Shown here: positions 61,087 through 64,000 of the stretch, piece after piece
Layout of the letters: each line of letters opens with the position of its first letter
How positions within the stretch are numbered: the first letter of the stretch is position 1
DNA from: an uncultured Lachnospiraceae bacterium
Lineage (GTDB): Bacteria > Bacillota > Clostridia > Lachnospirales > Lachnospiraceae
Assembly: GCA_949471785.1 (NCBI GenBank)
Contig: CASWRE010000001.1
Coordinates: 151,130 to 215,129 of the forward strand
Reading direction: 5' to 3'
Length of the DNA: 64,000 nt
Notes under the pieces: generated by a model
Seen by the model: the letters and a program-made list of their open reading frames with translations, nothing else
Told to the model about the DNA's origin: nothing
Databases searched by the model: none
Position numbers and translations under genes: made by a program

Positions 61087-62241
61087 CTATTCTTTTTCTT
61101 TCCTGTACAACTCTATAACATCGCATCGGGCCGCCGTCCTTATGGACGAAAAAGACGTAAGCAGATAAATCAGCGCAAAATACAAAACAATGCCCCCGTA
61201 CATCCATCCATATATCTTCCCTGACCTGACTGGCGTAATCAGGGGAGCAATCTTGTCATCCACCAGTAAAAATACAAGAAACGAAACCCCAATGACCGTA
61301 AAAGTATTGATCGCTTCAAGGATCATACATTTGCGCCTGCTGAGCCCCAAAATATACAGCACCGCATATATTTTTGCATTCTTCAGACTCTGTATCCCAT
61401 TCAGGCCGCCGATTCCCACCATAGTGAGAACCAAAAATACCAGCGCTATAATCCCGTTCGTGATACCGAAATCCCTGTTGTCCGCTGCATAATTTTGTTT
61501 CATCTCATCTATGGACGAAATATCTCCGTACTGCAGCAATTCTTCCTGTAAAGCCCTTGCCGCCCCTTTATCTTTTATCACAAAAATCTCCGACGGCTGC
61601 CGTTCTTCCGCCAGACCCCCGCGAATACTTCCGTATCTGCTGCCGGCACAGGGAACGATGATATCATATCCCACATTGGAAGCTACGAGATTTTCCAACG
61701 ACGCCATCCCGGAGCTGGCGGACTGTTCGAACGCCGCCACATACGTATCACGGCTTATGACTCCTATCACGAGGCAGCTTTGTCCATTTTTCAGCTCAAT
61801 ATATTCCCCTGCCCCGCAGCCACCGCCTATCACAACGGCCGGAACCGCTTCGCCTTCATATTCCGTGAACCACACGCCCGCCTCCATTGCAATCTCCACA
61901 TGATCAATCAGAAAATCATCGTAAACCATGGCATTTAAAAAGGCCCCATCCTTTTTCTCATATTCAACGGTATGGATTTCACTTTTCTCATATTTCTCCC
62001 GCAACCGTGGGCTAATGTAACTTTCCACCTCAAAATCCGGCGAATAATAGCTTCGCGGAGTAAAATAATAAGCGTCTTCCCCCTGAAAAGTTTCCGTAAT
62101 CTGTATAGCGTCTTTAATAAATATCAATCGGCCCGCCATGCCCAGCAGCACGACAGACGACAGAATAATTTCCACGGCCAGCAAAAATACCGTCCATTTC
62201 CTCCGGGTGATCAGGCGCCAGGCAATTCTTATCCTATTCAT
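61087..62241 (-). CDS. ABC transporter permease, FtsX type
   Basis: 384 residues. N-terminal helix (WTVFLLAVEIILSSVVLLGM), extracytoplasmic domain (about 45-240), and three C-terminal helices (ITNGIIALVFLVLTMVGIGG, LEAINTFTVIGVSFLVFLLV, YGGIVLYFALIYLLTSFSS). Four bases separate it from the preceding permease gene. Motif FGITNGIIALVFLVLTMVG before the helical core. Substrate unknown. Confidence 0.87.
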   Translation of the reverse strand: MNRIRIAWRLITRRKWTVFLLAVEIILSSVVLLGMAGRLIFIKDAIQITETFQGEDAYYFTPRSYYSPDFEVESYISPRLREKYEKSEIHTVEYEKKDGAFLNAMVYDDFLIDHVEIAMEAGVWFTEYEGEAVPAVVIGGGCGAGEYIELKNGQSCLVIGVISRDTYVAAFEQSASSGMASLENLVASNVGYDIIVPCAGSRYGSIRGGLAEERQPSEIFVIKDKGAARALQEELLQYGDISSIDEMKQNYAADNRDFGITNGIIALVFLVLTMVGIGGLNGIQSLKNAKIYAVLYILGLSRRKCMILEAINTFTVIGVSFLVFLLVDDKIAPLITPVRSGKIYGWMYGGIVLYFALIYLLTSFSSIRTAARCDVIELYRKEKE

Positions 62242-62245
62242 TCTC

Positions 62246-63295
62246 TCACTCCACCGTATTATAAATCATATCTGTCCGAGTTATTTTTTTCGCCAGAAGA
62301 CCGGAAAACAACAGCATAACAGCCAGCACAGCCAAAGAAATAACACAATAAGGAAAATAGCTGTCCTGATACACCAGATTAAAGGGCTTTACCACCATTT
62401 TACAAACAGCAAAGAGTAAATTCCCCGCTATCGTTCCGCCAGCCATCAGCATAAAAGCCTGCAGCAGCGCGATTTTAACGATGTCCTTTTTTCTGGCGCC
62501 GCAAACGGCATAAACTTTGAATTGCTTTTTAAAACCTGCTATCCAATAAAAAGCCAGACAAAACGCATTCATCACCATAACCGAAAAGATCAATAAAATC
62601 TGCGCAAATTCCCTGACAAAATCCGATGATAAAAACGGATTCCGGTTGTTGACTACCGTCAGCCTTTTAATGTCGTCTTCTTTCTGCAGTAATGTTCTCA
62701 GCCTCCTGCCCTCGGCCGGAGAGAGACTGTTTTCATAGCGGACAATCAGTTGATCCGTCTTATAATGGCCGGCATAGTATCTCACCGGCAGGACATAGCA
62801 GTCCTCATCCGTATAAGGCACAATACCGGAAACCGTAAATGCTGCCCCGTCGCTCTCCGTGTGCATCCCCACCGGTATCTCTCCGTCCTCAACAAAATCC
62901 ACCTGATACTCTGCCATAATAATAAAAGGTCCGTCTTCCGTTAATGTGTGGTTTCTGCCGCACAGCATATGGCCGTCCCACTCACGATTATACCCTCCGA
63001 TTACACTTATCCCGTCGGACCCGGCTTCGGACAAAAACATCGCATCTACCGGCGGACCGGCTTTTTCCAGTAGCTCAACCAGACCGGTCACGCCGGCCTG
63101 ATCCGCGGTATCCTTCATTTCTATTTCTATCCCGCCTCCCGCGCTGGCCGCATAAAAAGAGTACAAAAAATAGCCCGAATAAAACAGCATGCCAAAGACA
63201 GAAAGCGTGATACTGAAGAATACAATACAGAACAATTTATTTTTTGAAATCAGCATTAATTTTAAGTTTCGGAAAACCAGCAAATACTTTTTCAT
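62246..63295 (-). CDS. ABC transporter permease, FtsX type
   Basis: 349 residues: N-terminal helix (LFCIVFFSITLSVFGMLFYS), extracytoplasmic domain (about 45-220) and C-terminal helices (FAQILLIFSVMVMNAFCLAF, LLQAFMLMAGGTIAGNLLFA, FPYCVISLAVLAVMLLFSGL). First gene of the third permease-permease-ATPase operon. A short secreted protein gene and an attenuator-like hairpin lie upstream. Confidence 0.87.
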   Translation of the reverse strand: MKKYLLVFRNLKLMLISKNKLFCIVFFSITLSVFGMLFYSGYFLYSFYAASAGGGIEIEMKDTADQAGVTGLVELLEKAGPPVDAMFLSEAGSDGISVIGGYNREWDGHMLCGRNHTLTEDGPFIIMAEYQVDFVEDGEIPVGMHTESDGAAFTVSGIVPYTDEDCYVLPVRYYAGHYKTDQLIVRYENSLSPAEGRRLRTLLQKEDDIKRLTVVNNRNPFLSSDFVREFAQILLIFSVMVMNAFCLAFYWIAGFKKQFKVYAVCGARKKDIVKIALLQAFMLMAGGTIAGNLLFAVCKMVVKPFNLVYQDSYFPYCVISLAVLAVMLLFSGLLAKKITRTDMIYNTVE

Positions 63296-63327
63296 AACTC
63301 ATAATCCTGTCACTTCATTGTGATGCC

Positions 63328-63374
63328 GCAAAAGCAGATAAAGGAGCTGCCTGCCGCTTTGCAGATGCAACTCC
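63328..63374 (-). terminator. Hairpin between the secreted gene and the ABC operon
   Basis: On the minus strand AAGGAGTTGCATCTGC and GCAGGCAGCTCCTT form a stem with a central bulge, followed by TATCTGCTTTTGCGG. It lies in the 131-base gap and may cut down read-through from the highly expressed secreted gene into the ABC genes. Confidence 0.6.
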
Positions 63375-63426
63375 TTCCTTGCCTGTATTTACATCAGATT
63401 AAAGCTAACATGCTCAGCTATATTTT

Positions 63427-63840
63427 TCATTTTTTCCATGTGGTATTTTTTGTAGAAACCCATTTATAACCTGTATTATAACTTTTCGCTTTATGTGTTC
63501 CTATTGCCTTCTTGGCCCCTCGTATTTTTGCATAGGCACCTGCATTAAGCGGCAAATCCCAAGTTGTACCACCACTTTGAGAATACGAATCCGATTTATA
63601 GTCACCTGCCTTATTATATATTTTTACTGTTGTTTTAGAAGAACAATTTTTAATCTGTTTTGAGGGTTTACTTAATGTAGTATACGCATACGCCTCATCT
63701 TTCAAGACAGGAATCAAATGATGTGTTACAGTTAAATATCCCTTTATCTTTGCCGCCGCGCCTACAGTATGAGCCCCCAGCAAAACAAGACAAATCGCCA
63801 TTGCTATTAATGCTTTCTTACTTATCAGCTTCACTTTCAT
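63427..63840 (-). CDS. Small secreted protein of unknown function
   Basis: 137 residues from ATG 63840 (RBS GGGAGGAAA). Signal peptide KVKLISKKALIAMAICLVLL ending GAHTVGAAA. The mature protein is basic, with many Tyr, Thr, Ser and Lys: YAYTTLSKPSKQIKNCSSKT, GGTTWDLPLNAGAYAKIRGA and KAKSYNTGYKWVSTKNTTWK at the C terminus. One cysteine only. The beta-strand periodicity suggests a small extracellular beta domain. Same type and same context as 21368 and 25398: its own promoter, directly upstream of ABC permease genes. No known bacteriocin motif is evident. Confidence 0.75.
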   Translation of the reverse strand: MKVKLISKKALIAMAICLVLLGAHTVGAAAKIKGYLTVTHHLIPVLKDEAYAYTTLSKPSKQIKNCSSKTTVKIYNKAGDYKSDSYSQSGGTTWDLPLNAGAYAKIRGAKKAIGTHKAKSYNTGYKWVSTKNTTWKK

Positions 63841-63919
63841 AATTTCCTCCCATATCAATAAAATATTCCTGTAGCCTTTTCATTAGGAATTCCCATATGA
63901 ACGTGATCACTTAATACAA

Positions 63920-63948
63920 AATATAATATTAATCATATATTTTGTCAA
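63920..63948 (-). promoter_or_regulatory. Promoter of the small secreted gene at 63427
   Basis: On the minus strand TTGACA (63948-63943) and TATATT (63925-63920) are spaced by exactly 17 bases, in AT-rich sequence. The remaining 63841-64000 has no gene. Confidence 0.7.
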
Positions 63949-64000
63949 TAATTATTTTTTATTTCGATATATTGATTTTTGAAATATTCTATGGTAAAAT

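Noticed and set aside
63427..63840. Lactococcin 972-type bacteriocin
   Set aside because: Size and ABC neighbours fit loosely, but the Trp/Tyr-rich glycine pattern and terminal motif of that family are not present; kept as unknown secreted protein.

Overview
The window looks like chromosomal DNA of an anaerobic Firmicute, most likely Clostridia of the Lachnospiraceae type. This is inference from gene content: oxygen-sensitive class III ribonucleotide reductase (NrdD/NrdG), GatCAB, a DUF4250 protein, a ZTP riboswitch driving formate-tetrahydrofolate ligase, a FocA-type formate channel, a B12-dependent diol dehydratase operon and a gut-type group II intron maturase remnant. Core genes are GC-rich; the small secreted-protein genes and their leaders are strikingly AT-rich. 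No rRNA, tRNA or CRISPR array was found.

Layout. 1-3.9 kb is an AT-rich accessory patch of broken genes: a secreted toxin-like protein with a stop codon inside its signal peptide, an IS3-family transposase, and a truncated group II intron maturase into which the IS appears to have inserted. 3.9-8.1 kb is the anaerobic RNR operon (nrdD, a GT8 glycosyltransferase, nrdG) with a promoter carrying candidate NrdR boxes. 8.2-15.7 kb is housekeeping: gatCAB, a zinc-ribbon membrane protein, dapF, an ANTAR regulator and glnA. 15.8-16.5 kb holds an Rpn nuclease pseudogene and a gene fragment. 16.5-26 kb holds two ABC-transporter clusters, each associated with short secreted proteins of unknown function and one with a PadR regulator. 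26.2-34.9 kb contains an alanine/sodium symporter, DUF4250, a PucR regulator divergent from NhaC / URO-D-like / MFS genes, a 47-residue protein and an XRE/membrane-protein pair with its operators. 35.1-45.4 kb has a YknXYZ/MacB-type exporter with an oversized adaptor, tyrS overlapping a hybrid histidine kinase, and a MATE pump. 45.5-51.7 kb (plus strand) has malQ, ZTP riboswitch-fhs-focA and DAHP synthase. 51.7-60 kb has a secreted transglutaminase-like protein and pduCDEGH-pduO. 60.4-63.9 kb is a third ABC cluster, again preceded by a short secreted protein.

How they work together. fhs and focA handle formate and one-carbon units under ZTP control. nrdDG makes dNTPs without oxygen. The pdu genes encode a B12-dependent diol or glycerol dehydratase with its reactivase and a cobalamin adenosyltransferase; PduD keeps an encapsulation-peptide-like N terminus although no shell genes lie in the window. 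The most interesting recurring pattern is a short signal-peptide protein from its own AT-rich TTGACA promoter, followed on the same strand by an ABC ATPase with two permeases. It occurs three times and may be an undescribed secreted-factor/ABC module.
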